Source: Schwartzia sp. (in: firmicutes)
GTDB taxonomy: Bacteria; Bacillota; Negativicutes; Selenomonadales; Selenomonadaceae
Assembly (NCBI GenBank): GCA_017383125.1
Contig: JAFNYY010000005.1
Coordinates: forward strand, 1-47,739
Direction: 5' to 3'
Length of the DNA: 47,739 nucleotides
The notes under the pieces are model-generated. The model was given only the letters and a program-made list of their open reading frames with translations, did not search any database and was not told the origin of the DNA. Below are positions 26,192-33,633 of this stretch, piece by piece (position 1 is the stretch's first letter; every line of letters begins with the position of its first letter). The translations under genes and the position numbers were made by a program.

Positions 26192-26873
26192 GGATATTTT
26201 TTGATACTTCATCAAAAGGTCTTTTCAGGCCTGCCCTTCAACGCTTAAATCGGGATAGCTTTTCGAGACCAGATTCTCTTTTTTCCTATCCACCGGCAGA
26301 AACTCCAATAACCAGAAATGCCGCTCCTGAATCATTGTCTTCTGAAATACAACCTGTTCAGAAAAAGCATTGTACTCCATATCTTTCTCTGAAATATTTT
26401 CCGGGATAGTTATTTGATACCTTATATGCCGGCCTTACTGGTCACGGGTTTCACGACCCTCATCGGGATAGTCCTTCGATACTTTTCTATAGAAAGCGGT
26501 GTCTTCTTTCTTCCTTTTTCACGGATATGAGACTGCATAGTATTTAATGTAGAATATATAGCCATGCATGATTTGTAAAGAGCACGATACCTGTGGGATA
26601 GTTTTTCGATACTCTTTTAAAATTCACGCAGCCGCATATATTTTAAAATGTCAGCAAGCCGGGATAGTCTTTCGACACCTCGCAAATACTGGCGCTGTAT
26701 CGCACTCTCCAGGGAGGTATCGGGATAGTTCTTTGACACTTTTCCAAAATACCCTCGTTGCTCAATTTCAAATCGAAAAAGCCTCGACCTCCGCGGGATA
26801 GTTTTTTGACACCCAAATGGTAAGTCCATATTACCTGAGCAGCGGTCAGCAGGCCATGATAGTTTTCTGATAC
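26192..26873 (+). repeat. Iteron array 1: nine 17-bp units, about 61-73 bp apart
   Basis: Consensus GGATAGTTTTTCGATAC. Units start at 26192, 26253, 26404, 26466, 26596, 26662, 26723, 26796 and 26857. Intervals are 61, 151, 62, 130, 66, 61, 73 and 61. The two long gaps are about twice the unit step, as if a copy had decayed in each. The first unit has 16 bases. Confidence 0.85.
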
Positions 26874-26985
26874 TTTTGAGATATCTCGGAGAGTCGTTGT
26901 CACATTACTCGCACGCATCAGTATGAAGCAGCTCAAACACCTGTTATCGGCTTCCTTACCTTTAGTATACTAACACATTCCTTTC

Positions 26986-27222
26986 GTATCGGCAAGCTTT
27001 CCTTTTGTATCTCTTTTCTATCCCAGAGTATCTAAATACTATCCTGTATAAGTATCGAAAAACTATCCTCTTGATTTGACTTTCAAATCTGAGGGACATG
27101 TCTATCTGATTTCTATCCCTTTTATCTTAAATCTATGCTTCGGTATCTCTTTCATATCCTTCAGTATCTGACATCTTTCCTTTTGTATCTTTTTTCTATC
27201 CCGCATTATCGAATTCCTATCC
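26986..27222 (-). repeat. Iteron array 2: ten inverted units, mostly 21 bp apart
   Basis: The complement of the array 1 unit (GTATCGAAAAACTATCC) starts at 26986, 27007, 27028, 27052, 27102, 27122, 27143, 27164, 27185 and 27206. The 21-bp step equals two helical turns, so Rep would bind on one face. One position near 27077 is degenerate. Confidence 0.85.
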
Positions 27223-27311
27223 TCCGCACAGCCGCATTTTCATCTTCTTTTTAAACTGACAGTTTTTTCCAAGAATACTATGTAGAATCAGGATACTCCC
27301 GTCATGCGTCG

Positions 27312-27328
27312 GTATCGAAAACCTATCC
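27312..27328 (-). repeat. Single iteron between arrays
   Basis: GTATCGAAAACCTATCC, one mismatch from the copy at 27052; it stands alone 84 bases before the first DnaA box. Confidence 0.8.
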
Positions 27329-27411
27329 TTACTTAAAACGATTTCTGCCGCTTGACCGTATTCTGTACCAGGGCAGAGGTCTACGAACCAGAAAACCCCC
27401 GGATAACATGG

Positions 27412-27453
27412 TTATGCACAAAGCTTTAGTAGTTATCCACCGAGTTATCCACA
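27412..27453 (+). other. Cluster of three DnaA boxes
   Basis: TTATGCACA (27412-27420), TTATCCACC (27433-27441) and TTATCCACA (27445-27453), all in the same orientation. The first and third fit the TTWTNCACA consensus exactly; the second has one mismatch. They sit directly beside iteron array 3. Confidence 0.8.
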
Positions 27454-27458
27454 GCCAG

Positions 27459-27583
27459 GTATCTAAAATCTATCCCGAAAGTATACTTCTGCTATCCTCA
27501 AAGTATCAATTTCCTATCCCAACGGTATCTAATTGCTCACCAAAAGTATCTTTTTTCTCTCTCAAAGTATCACATACCTATCC
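27459..27583 (-). repeat. Iteron array 3: six units, 21-22 bp apart
   Basis: Units start at 27459, 27481, 27503, 27525, 27546 and 27567, in the same orientation as array 2. The fourth and fifth are degenerate at the CTATCC end. The array lies between the DnaA boxes and the AT-rich block, the usual place for origin iterons. Confidence 0.85.
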
Positions 27584-27599
27584 CAAAAAATTACGCAGC

Positions 27600-27715
27600 C
27601 CTTTACAGATAAGGCTTTCCGCGATAATAAAGCAATATAAAGCATTAAAAAACAATATCTAAAAGAATCAAAATAGAATATATTGTTTTTCTTTTTAGAT
27701 AAAAATAGGAAGATG
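27600..27715. other. AT-rich block, likely DNA-unwinding element
   Basis: Strongly AT-rich, with A-tracts and T-tracts. It contains perfect 11-bp inverted arms AAAAACAATAT (27648-27658) and its complement (27680-27690). Its position next to array 3 and the DnaA boxes fits the site where strands first open. Confidence 0.6.
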
Positions 27716-27777
27716 AAGCTACCTCCTGCATTAACAAGACAAAATCTGCTGGGAATGGATAGCAACAGATAGTTTAA

Positions 27778-27850
27778 GTATCGAAAAGCTATCCCGTAAA
27801 AACATGGTACTCATCAAACCTGATCTAAATGCAGGATAGGAAAAAGATAC
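27778..27850. repeat. Two iterons in opposite orientation flanking the right edge
   Basis: GTATCGAAAAGCTATCC at 27778-27794 and the inverted GGATAGGAAAAAGATAC at 27834-27850. They bracket the region just upstream of the kinase gene and could affect its promoter. Confidence 0.75.
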
Positions 27851-27937
27851 TCGCAAATTATCGCGTCTTGACCATAAAAGATAAGGATGATATATTTAAT
27901 CTATATAGAGGTTAACTGTCGTGCTGAGGACAATACT

Positions 27938-28273
27938 ATGGAACGAGTAATCATTGACAGCAAAGGAATCTCTTCTTTCCAGCGGGATATTCCGCAAATA
28001 TTAAAGGTTGCTAAAATTGGAATGTGGAAACTCCTCCTGGGGGAAGGTGCGCCCAAATTGTATATTGATGAATGGATAGCCAATCTTATGTCAGTCCCAG
28101 CCGGCTTGCCCCCGGAGGAGGTATATGAAGGATTCAGGAAAAGCATCGCGCCTCAGAACTTGCAAAAGTTCCTGGTTTATAAGAATGACTTAGAGGACGG
28201 AAAAGCGGCAGAGCTGGAGTACCGGATTTTCAAACCCTCCGGGGAAGTTATGGATGTCAGGTGCGGCGTGTGA
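27938..28273 (+). CDS. N-terminal PAS part of a split hybrid histidine kinase
   Basis: 111 residues from ATG 27938 (GAGGA seven bases upstream). It encodes a PAS-like sensor start (ILKVAKIGMWKLLLGEG, ELEYRIFKPSGEVMDVRCG) and then hits TGA at 28271-28273. The PAS sequence carries on in the next frame at 28261 (RRVMDTDYSGQG), so a frameshift near 28255-28262 splits one original gene. The junction is TGATG, so translation could restart on ATG 28273 and give two polypeptides. A sequencing error or pseudogene is also possible. Confidence 0.6.
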   Translation: MERVIIDSKGISSFQRDIPQILKVAKIGMWKLLLGEGAPKLYIDEWIANLMSVPAGLPPEEVYEGFRKSIAPQNLQKFLVYKNDLEDGKAAELEYRIFKPSGEVMDVRCGV

Positions 28274-30021
28274 TGGATACTGACTATTCCGGACAGGGGA
28301 TTCTTATATGCGGTTACCTTAAAGATGTAACTCCGGTAAAGAGGGTCTTGCATGAAACGCAGCAGCAGCTTGAAGAGGAGCATAGAAAACTACAGGATGC
28401 GCAGCTGGTATCCAATGTATTAACCCATGAATTTGCCAATGTCTATCTGGTCAATACGGTCGACAAGACGATAGAGGTCAGGAAGCAGGACGGCTTCGAG
28501 GTCGAAAATGTAGAGAACGGTGACTTTCTCAGGCTGGGTTATGATGATGCCTGGAAATACTATATAAATTCCTGCGTTCACCCGGATGACAGAAAGGCTC
28601 TGTATCGGGCCGGAAAAATGGATAATATTATCAGAGAGCTTGAGACCAAGGAAGAATACACCTTTAATTACAGGTCCATTAAGCAGGGAGTCCGTCATTT
28701 TCAGTGCGTGTACCACAGATTAGATAAAGACAGGATAATTGCCGGATTCAGAAATGTTGATGCTATCGTAACGCAGGAGCAGCGTCATCGTCAGATAATA
28801 GAAGATGCTTTGCGGCAGGCAGAACGTGCCAGTAAGGCGAAGACGGCTTTCCTGAACAGCATGAGCCACGATATTCGTACGCCGCTAAATGCCATTATGG
28901 GATTTACGCGGATAGCAGCCACAAGTCTTGAGGATAGGGAAAAGATAACAAGATGTCTGGATAAGATAAAGATTTCATCCGAGCATCTTTTGGCGCTTAT
29001 AAACGATGTCCTTGAGATGAGCCGAATTGAGTCAGGAAAAGTCCAAATCGAACTAGGCGTAGTCAGCCTGCGGAAAGTAATAAACGGTCTTCAATATATG
29101 TTTGAAGAGCAGGCATGGAAAAAGAATCAGGTATTGTTGTTCGATACGGATGACATAGAAAACAGCAGAGTACTGGCGGACGAACTGAGACTCAATCAGG
29201 TTATGATAAACTGTGTAAGCAATGCAATAAAGTTTACTCCGGACGGAGGAACAATAACGGTAAAGGTTTCACAGTCAGCCGGTAGCAGGGCAGGATACGG
29301 ATTGTATACCTTCTCTGTTCGTGATACAGGAATTGGGATGAGTCCCGATTTCATGGAATCTATTTTTACAGCGTTTTCAAGAGAGCAGGCTTCTACTGTC
29401 AATAGTGTGCAGGGAACCGGACTGGGAATGGCAATCACGAAAAACCTTGTGGACTTGATGGACGGAACGATTACCGTATCCAGCGAAAAGAACAAGGGAA
29501 GCGAATTTATTGTTTCCCTTGAGCTTGAAATCAATGATTATAAAGAATCCGAACCAGAGGTTTCTTCGGAATGTATCACAAAGATGATTGAATGTGATAT
29601 GAACTCCGATATTAAATCCCCCCTGTATGGTATGTCTATCTTATTGGTTGAAGACAACGAGCTTAACAGGGAGATTGCGGAGGTATTGCTGTCGAGCCTC
29701 GGAGCGAGGGTCGAACTGGCCGAGGATGGGGACATTGCTGTCGAGAAAGTTGGCCGGGAGTCTGACGGCGTCTATGATCTCATACTTATGGACATTCAGA
29801 TGCCCAGGCTGAACGGATACGAAGCAACGGCAGCTATAAGGAAGCTGCCAGATTCCCAAAAGGCGGAGGTGCCAATCATTGCAATGTCGGCAAATGCTTT
29901 TCTGGAGGACCGGAAGGCAGCTTTGGCGGCAGGCATGAATGATCATGTAGCGAAGCCGATAGATGTGAAGACGCTTGTTGCAGCGATACAGAATATAAGA
30001 AGGGATAGGAGCAGTGTCTGA
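28261..30021 (+). CDS. Hybrid sensor histidine kinase/response regulator (main part)
   Basis: 586 residues: the end of a PAS domain, a coiled coil (RVLHETQQQLEEEHRKLQDA), a second PAS-like domain (about 65-175), a HisKA domain with the phospho-acceptor histidine in SMSHDIRTPLN, and a HATPase domain with NAIKFT, DTGIGM and GTGLGMAI. A C-terminal receiver has the phospho-acceptor aspartate in LILMDIQMPRLNG and the conserved lysine in HVAKPID. No membrane span is seen, so it is cytoplasmic. It sits between the iterons and the parAB genes. Such hybrid kinases are common in gut anaerobes; whether this one has any role in replication is unknown. Confidence 0.85.
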   Translation: MRRVMDTDYSGQGILICGYLKDVTPVKRVLHETQQQLEEEHRKLQDAQLVSNVLTHEFANVYLVNTVDKTIEVRKQDGFEVENVENGDFLRLGYDDAWKYYINSCVHPDDRKALYRAGKMDNIIRELETKEEYTFNYRSIKQGVRHFQCVYHRLDKDRIIAGFRNVDAIVTQEQRHRQIIEDALRQAERASKAKTAFLNSMSHDIRTPLNAIMGFTRIAATSLEDREKITRCLDKIKISSEHLLALINDVLEMSRIESGKVQIELGVVSLRKVINGLQYMFEEQAWKKNQVLLFDTDDIENSRVLADELRLNQVMINCVSNAIKFTPDGGTITVKVSQSAGSRAGYGLYTFSVRDTGIGMSPDFMESIFTAFSREQASTVNSVQGTGLGMAITKNLVDLMDGTITVSSEKNKGSEFIVSLELEINDYKESEPEVSSECITKMIECDMNSDIKSPLYGMSILLVEDNELNREIAEVLLSSLGARVELAEDGDIAVEKVGRESDGVYDLILMDIQMPRLNGYEATAAIRKLPDSQKAEVPIIAMSANAFLEDRKAALAAGMNDHVAKPIDVKTLVAAIQNIRRDRSSV

Positions 30022-30042
30022 TTCTGTTCCGGTATATTGAAG

Positions 30043-30064
30043 ATTCGTCTACTAATAGACGAAT
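30043..30064. other. Candidate parS site C (best copy)
   Basis: A near-perfect 22-bp palindrome; its inner 20 bases fit TTCGTCTAYTARTAGACGAA. Only the paired central C/T and A/G positions break the symmetry. It lies 55 bases from the 3' end of parB. Confidence 0.7.
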
Positions 30065-30086
30065 TTGAATAGGTAAGAAAAATAGA

Positions 30087-30120
30087 AAAGGCGAGTCGAT
30101 TTCGCGACTCGTCTTTTTTT
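30087..30120. terminator. Bidirectional terminator between the kinase and parB
   Basis: CGAGTCG/CGACTCG hairpin (30092-30111) with A-rich sequence on the left and seven or more T on the right. Confidence 0.8.
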
Positions 30121-31105
30121 AGTCTTCCTGAGCAGAGAGGATAAATGTTTTTTCTTCTCCGGTCCTGAGCTTTACAGTTACCTGCATTTTAACGGGATTT
30201 TCAGAGAGAACTTTGGTGATTTTCATTAGGAGGGAACAGCCAACATTAAGGCCGTCAGACTGGAAAAGTGTTTTAGCTATATACTTTTCCTTTATCTCAG
30301 GCGGCTTCATATTTTCCCAATCCTGAGTCAAAAGCTCACGCTGGACAGCGGGGGGGAGGGAAGATATGAGACGGGCTTTGGTGGTGGCCAGTCGCAGGCC
30401 GTATTCCTTCTGGAATTCCGGAATCAGTTTTTTTGCAATCTGCGTATATATGCCTGCCTGACTGCGGGAAATACCAAATGTGTTGGCGACGCGCTGAAGA
30501 ATATCTCCATCACCGTAGTAGGAGTGAGCCTTTTCCAGCTTCACCATTTCCAGAACGGACTTGAGCTGAAGCTGGGGTGCTTCCTTTGCTCTGCCGAGTC
30601 CGTTGTTCAGGATGCAGATTCGCCGGGCATCAGCCTCGGTCAGTGTGCCGTAGGCATATACCTTCGCCGGAATGGAAGAATAGTGGGAAGATTTTACGCT
30701 GTCTCCTTTAGCACGGTAATCCTCCAGGAGCTTTTTATACGCCCGGAGGCGGGTATGACCGCCGAGGATGGTATATCTGCCGTTGGGCCGGGCCCAGACA
30801 ACAATCGGACACCAGAGACCGTCCTTGTCGATGCTGGTGACAAGCTCTTCAAAACGATTTTCTTCCAAAGGCGGGAAAAAATTCCATTCATTGGGAGCAG
30901 GGTCAAGCAGGTCAAGCTTTATTACGGAATCGGTGCAGCCTTTGTATAATCTGCGGTAATTTTCATCGGCCCTGATGGCGTCCTGCTTGGCTTTTTCCTT
31001 TGATAATAGTCCGCTGGCGCCTATTTCGGGAGCAATCTTAGCATCGGTACTAATATCGAAGGAGCCGAGTCCCAGGAGCGTCTTTCCTTTAATTTTGTCA
31101 GCCAA
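30119..31105 (-). CDS. parB: ParB-family centromere-binding protein, plasmid type
   Basis: 328 residues. The ParB/Srx N-terminal domain (about 60-150) includes LVTSIDKDGLWCPIVVW and the CTP-binding-type motif GGHTRLRA in place of the GERRxRA usual in chromosomal Spo0J. The central helix-turn-helix is RVANTFGISRSQAGIYTQIA, and a C-terminal domain (about 270-328) probably dimerises. TTG 31105 is the start, overlapping the parA stop by eight bases, so the pair is translationally coupled. It should load and spread at parS; the palindromes at 24930-24977, 30043 and 45641 are the candidates. Confidence 0.88.
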   Translation of the reverse strand: MADKIKGKTLLGLGSFDISTDAKIAPEIGASGLLSKEKAKQDAIRADENYRRLYKGCTDSVIKLDLLDPAPNEWNFFPPLEENRFEELVTSIDKDGLWCPIVVWARPNGRYTILGGHTRLRAYKKLLEDYRAKGDSVKSSHYSSIPAKVYAYGTLTEADARRICILNNGLGRAKEAPQLQLKSVLEMVKLEKAHSYYGDGDILQRVANTFGISRSQAGIYTQIAKKLIPEFQKEYGLRLATTKARLISSLPPAVQRELLTQDWENMKPPEIKEKYIAKTLFQSDGLNVGCSLLMKITKVLSENPVKMQVTVKLRTGEEKTFILSAQED

Positions 31106-32078
31106 GTCTGCTCACCACCTCTTTAGCAAGATTCATATATTCGAGAGAAATCTTGTCCTTTGGTCGCCGTACGGTAAGCAGCTCTGAACGAAGCTCGGAT
31201 TGTCTTGCTACCTGACCGCGGGAAATCTGAGTGGTGAAAAGCATCTCAGCAGGAAGCGTATCGGTGACACCTTCATAGGCCAGGTCGGTTGACTGTGTGC
31301 CCCGCTCGACGATGTTGAAGAATACGCCGAGGAGAGAAAGCTCCGGAGAAGCAATCTGTATCTTTTTTACGAAGCGAATCATACGGATAATGGCTTTAAT
31401 AGAGCTTTTGTCGAGCGTGGTGGGAACGAGGACGCAGTCAGCAGCAAGGAAAACGGAGCTGGTATCTTCGTTGAGATCAGGATGGGTGTCGACAATGATA
31501 TAGTCGTATTTATCTAGGTCTTTAACAGCCTGAATGATGCGCTTCAATATATTGATGCCGTAGTCATTTTTATAACTGCGAATTTCCTTGCAGGCATTTA
31601 TTAGGCCGTCATCTCCAGCGATAATATCAAGGTTGTCAACAGAGGTGCTGAGAATGTAGTCTTCTATGGAACCGGGCTCATCCTTAGTGTATTCAAATAC
31701 AGCATCGGTCAGGGTGATATGATGGGGAAGACTGGAGCCGGTCATCCGGGCCTGATAGTTGTATTCCGGGTCATATTGCAGCAGCTCGGACAGACTGCCC
31801 TGATGGTCGAAGTCTATGAGAAGAACCTTATTGCCAAGCTTGGTGAGGCTATGGCCAAGGCATCCTGCTGCGGTGGTTTTTCCGATACCGCCCTTATCAC
31901 TGGCGATTACAATCGCTTTGGCGGTCGGTTTTCTGAGCTTGGCAACCATTTTTATACCCTCCTCAATAATCGAAGTCTGGGTTCTGCCTGATGCACTGGC
32001 GAGTTCATCCAGTCGTTCCTTGGCTTCTTTGGAAACCCGGCTGGGAATTCGGCCTATATCTTCCGGTTTTTTTGCCAT
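31098..32078 (-). CDS. parA: ParA-family partition ATPase with N-terminal RHH-like segment
   Basis: 326 residues. Residues about 10-50 (RIPSRVSKEAKERLDELASA, then SGRTQTSIIEEGI) look like a ribbon-helix-helix DNA-binding unit. The ATPase follows with a deviant Walker A (KGGIGKTT, about 63-70), Walker A' (LLIDFDHQG) and Walker B (YIIVDTHPDLNED). ParA drives segregation of ParB-parS complexes over the nucleoid. GGAGG lies seven bases before ATG 32078. The promoter and a symmetric operator are immediately upstream, and the fused RHH segment is the likely autorepressor. Confidence 0.9.
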   Translation of the reverse strand: MAKKPEDIGRIPSRVSKEAKERLDELASASGRTQTSIIEEGIKMVAKLRKPTAKAIVIASDKGGIGKTTAAGCLGHSLTKLGNKVLLIDFDHQGSLSELLQYDPEYNYQARMTGSSLPHHITLTDAVFEYTKDEPGSIEDYILSTSVDNLDIIAGDDGLINACKEIRSYKNDYGINILKRIIQAVKDLDKYDYIIVDTHPDLNEDTSSVFLAADCVLVPTTLDKSSIKAIIRMIRFVKKIQIASPELSLLGVFFNIVERGTQSTDLAYEGVTDTLPAEMLFTTQISRGQVARQSELRSELLTVRRPKDKISLEYMNLAKEVVSRLG

Positions 32079-32116
32079 ATGGTATCCTCCCTGTCAATTT
32101 ACCCGGTAGGGTGATG

Positions 32117-32148
32117 TGACGCAAAATTTGACGTCAATTCTTGCGTCA
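32117..32148. promoter_or_regulatory. Symmetric parAB operator
   Basis: Outer arms TGACGCAA (32117-32124) and TTGCGTCA (32141-32148) are exact complements. A perfect 10-bp palindrome, TTGACGTCAA (32128-32137), sits exactly midway, centres 12 bases apart. This gives four TGACG half-sites, suited to two or more RHH dimers. It covers the expected transcription start. Confidence 0.75.
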
Positions 32149-32177
32149 AATATAACATTGTGCAAACATAATGTCAA
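32149..32177 (-). promoter_or_regulatory. parAB promoter
   Basis: Perfect TTGACA (32172-32177 on the minus strand), 17 bases, TATATT (32149-32154), abutting the operator. Confidence 0.75.
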
Positions 32178-32376
32178 TAAGAATCCAGTAATGACGGGAG
32201 GTTTTATGCGATTTTTATTATAAAAAGTTTTGTTAAGAGACACATTTTTATCGCAAAAAACATCCGGCAGGCCCGGAAAATATGATGTACTATTGTACTG
32301 CAGATAAAATGTCTGATAAAATATAAACAGAATTTACAACAGAAAAACAGTATCTACCAGGAGAGGGGGAATCGGT

Positions 32377-32895
32377 ATGCGGCGCAAAGACCGTGAGGTT
32401 AGAGATATCGGCAGGATTACGGCAATCCTTGATGAGGCGAAGGTGTGCCGTCTGGGGTTCTATGACAGTGAGGCACAGGAAGTTTATATAGTCCCGCTCA
32501 ATTATGGCTGGCAGTGGTCGGAGGCAGGTACTGAGTTGCCGGAGGACGGTGCGCCTCAGGGGGAGCTGAAGCTGTATTTCCACGGTGCGAAGGAAGGGCG
32601 AAAGCTGGATTTAATCGCAAAGACCGGTGGCAGGAAGGGAATCGGCTTTGAAATAGAGACGGGTTTTGAATTGCATCCAAGCGATAAGGCCTGCAGCCAT
32701 AGTGCTGCATTCAAGTCGCTCATCGGTACCGGAGCTGTCGAGCTTGTAGAGGACAGTGAGGAGAAAATCGTTGCTCTTACCGGGATTATGAAGCATTACA
32801 CCAGCCGTCATTGGGATTTTACGGCAGAGCAGGCGGATGCTGTGGCGGTTTTCTGTCTGACAGTAGGCAGACTGTCCTGTAAGGAACATGCCTAA
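32377..32895 (+). CDS. Pyridoxamine 5'-phosphate oxidase-like (NimA-type) flavoprotein
   Basis: 172 residues with a split-barrel flavin-binding fold. N-terminal MRRKDREV and EAKVCRLGFYDSE are characteristic of the Nim/PNPOx-like group, as are YIVPLNYGW, KLYFHGAKEGRKLDLI and, near the C-terminus, IMKHYTSRHW. Relatives include 5-nitroimidazole reductases, but most have no proven substrate. It lies just right of the parA promoter. GGAGAGGGGG lies upstream. Confidence 0.88.
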   Translation: MRRKDREVRDIGRITAILDEAKVCRLGFYDSEAQEVYIVPLNYGWQWSEAGTELPEDGAPQGELKLYFHGAKEGRKLDLIAKTGGRKGIGFEIETGFELHPSDKACSHSAAFKSLIGTGAVELVEDSEEKIVALTGIMKHYTSRHWDFTAEQADAVAVFCLTVGRLSCKEHA

Positions 32896-32955
32896 GGGGA
32901 AGCTGAAAATGCCGGGCGGCGGAATTGGCGTGCGGCCGGAAAAGGAGAGACCTGT

Positions 32956-33489
32956 ATGAAAACATTGGCCTGCTTCGGGGATTCTCTGATATACGGATTT
33001 CCTTTTTCTCCGGAGTACAGCTGGACCGCTGTGCTGGAGAAGAAGCATGGAGTCATGGTTATCAATGAGGGAGTCTGCGGCGCTACTACAGATGATATTC
33101 TGGACAATATGAGGTATACGCCACTGCCGGAAGCTGTAAAGCATGTGCTTTTCTTCGGCGGGGCAAATGATGTAATTCAATGCTGCCCGGGAAAAGCAAC
33201 CCTCGAAACAATAGAGAAAGTAAAGGGGCTGGCCAGAGAAAAAGGCTGGAAGCTTTGCATCGTACTTCCTCTGCTGAGCGGGGATTCATCGGCCAATGAA
33301 AAAATAGAGGCTCTGCGGGAGGAAATAAAAAAGAGGGAGGGGGCGTTTATTCTCGATCTGCAGCCGGCAATAGGGAGCAGTAAGGATGCTCTGGGAAAGG
33401 CATTCGTTGACGGTTGGCACCCAAGGGCGGGTGTTTACGAGAAGATGGGAGAATATGCGGCTCCAATTTTAGCTGAGTGGCTGAAGTGA
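32956..33489 (+). CDS. SGNH/GDSL-family hydrolase
   Basis: 177 residues. Block I FGDSLIYGFPF holds the nucleophile serine. Block II glycine is in INEGVCGATT, block III is GGANDV, and block V is DGWHPR with the catalytic Asp-x-x-His pair. It resembles arylesterase/lysophospholipase (TesA-like) enzymes without a signal peptide. It follows the flavoprotein by 60 bases and is probably co-transcribed. The natural substrate is not evident. Confidence 0.9.
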   Translation: MKTLACFGDSLIYGFPFSPEYSWTAVLEKKHGVMVINEGVCGATTDDILDNMRYTPLPEAVKHVLFFGGANDVIQCCPGKATLETIEKVKGLAREKGWKLCIVLPLLSGDSSANEKIEALREEIKKREGAFILDLQPAIGSSKDALGKAFVDGWHPRAGVYEKMGEYAAPILAEWLK

Positions 33490-33505
33490 TTCGGTCTGCA
33501 GGGCA

Positions 33506-33522
33506 GGATATCTTTTCGATAC
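33506..33522 (+). repeat. Outlying iteron
   Basis: GGATATCTTTTCGATAC fits the array 1 consensus with two or three changes, yet lies 5.6 kb beyond the last origin iteron, just after the SGNH gene. Confidence 0.55.
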
Positions 33523-33545
33523 TAAGTGATGCGGATATTTACGGC

Positions 33546-33592
33546 ATAAAAATAAGCGGAGCCTCCGGGGTGGGGGTGCCGCTTATTTTTAT
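33546..33592. terminator. Bidirectional terminator
   Basis: Perfect 14-bp arms, ATAAAAATAAGCGG and its complement, between the SGNH gene and the DUF2284 gene. Confidence 0.8.
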
Positions 33593-33633
33593 GCATTGTG
33601 GTATTGAAATAAGTACAGACGGGAAAGACAGAT

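Larger units (their letters stand above)
26140..27937. other. Composite iteron replication origin (non-coding)
   Basis: About 1.8 kb without a credible gene. In order from rep it holds a loosely spaced rightward iteron array, a densely packed leftward array, a lone iteron, three DnaA boxes, a second dense array, an AT-rich block and two flanking iterons. This is the layout of an iteron origin dependent on both Rep and DnaA. Confidence 0.8.

Noticed and set aside
26186-27583. CRISPR array
   Set aside because: Units are 17 bp and imperfect, separated by 4-5 or 44-56 bp of variable DNA, and appear in both orientations next to a Rep_3 gene. No cas genes. Iterons explain them.
26568-27765. Short ORFs in the iteron region (both strands)
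   Set aside because: They are made of iteron translations (repeated RDSLS, YPKS-type peptides), lack ribosome binding sites and overlap one another.
24930-30064. The palindromes as transposon ends or attachment sites
   Set aside because: A further copy lies at 45.6 kb, copies are internally symmetric, and no recombinase gene is present. A ParB site fits better.
25042-32078. Integrative conjugative element or prophage
   Set aside because: No integrase, relaxase, conjugation, capsid or lysis genes are present, only replication and partition functions.
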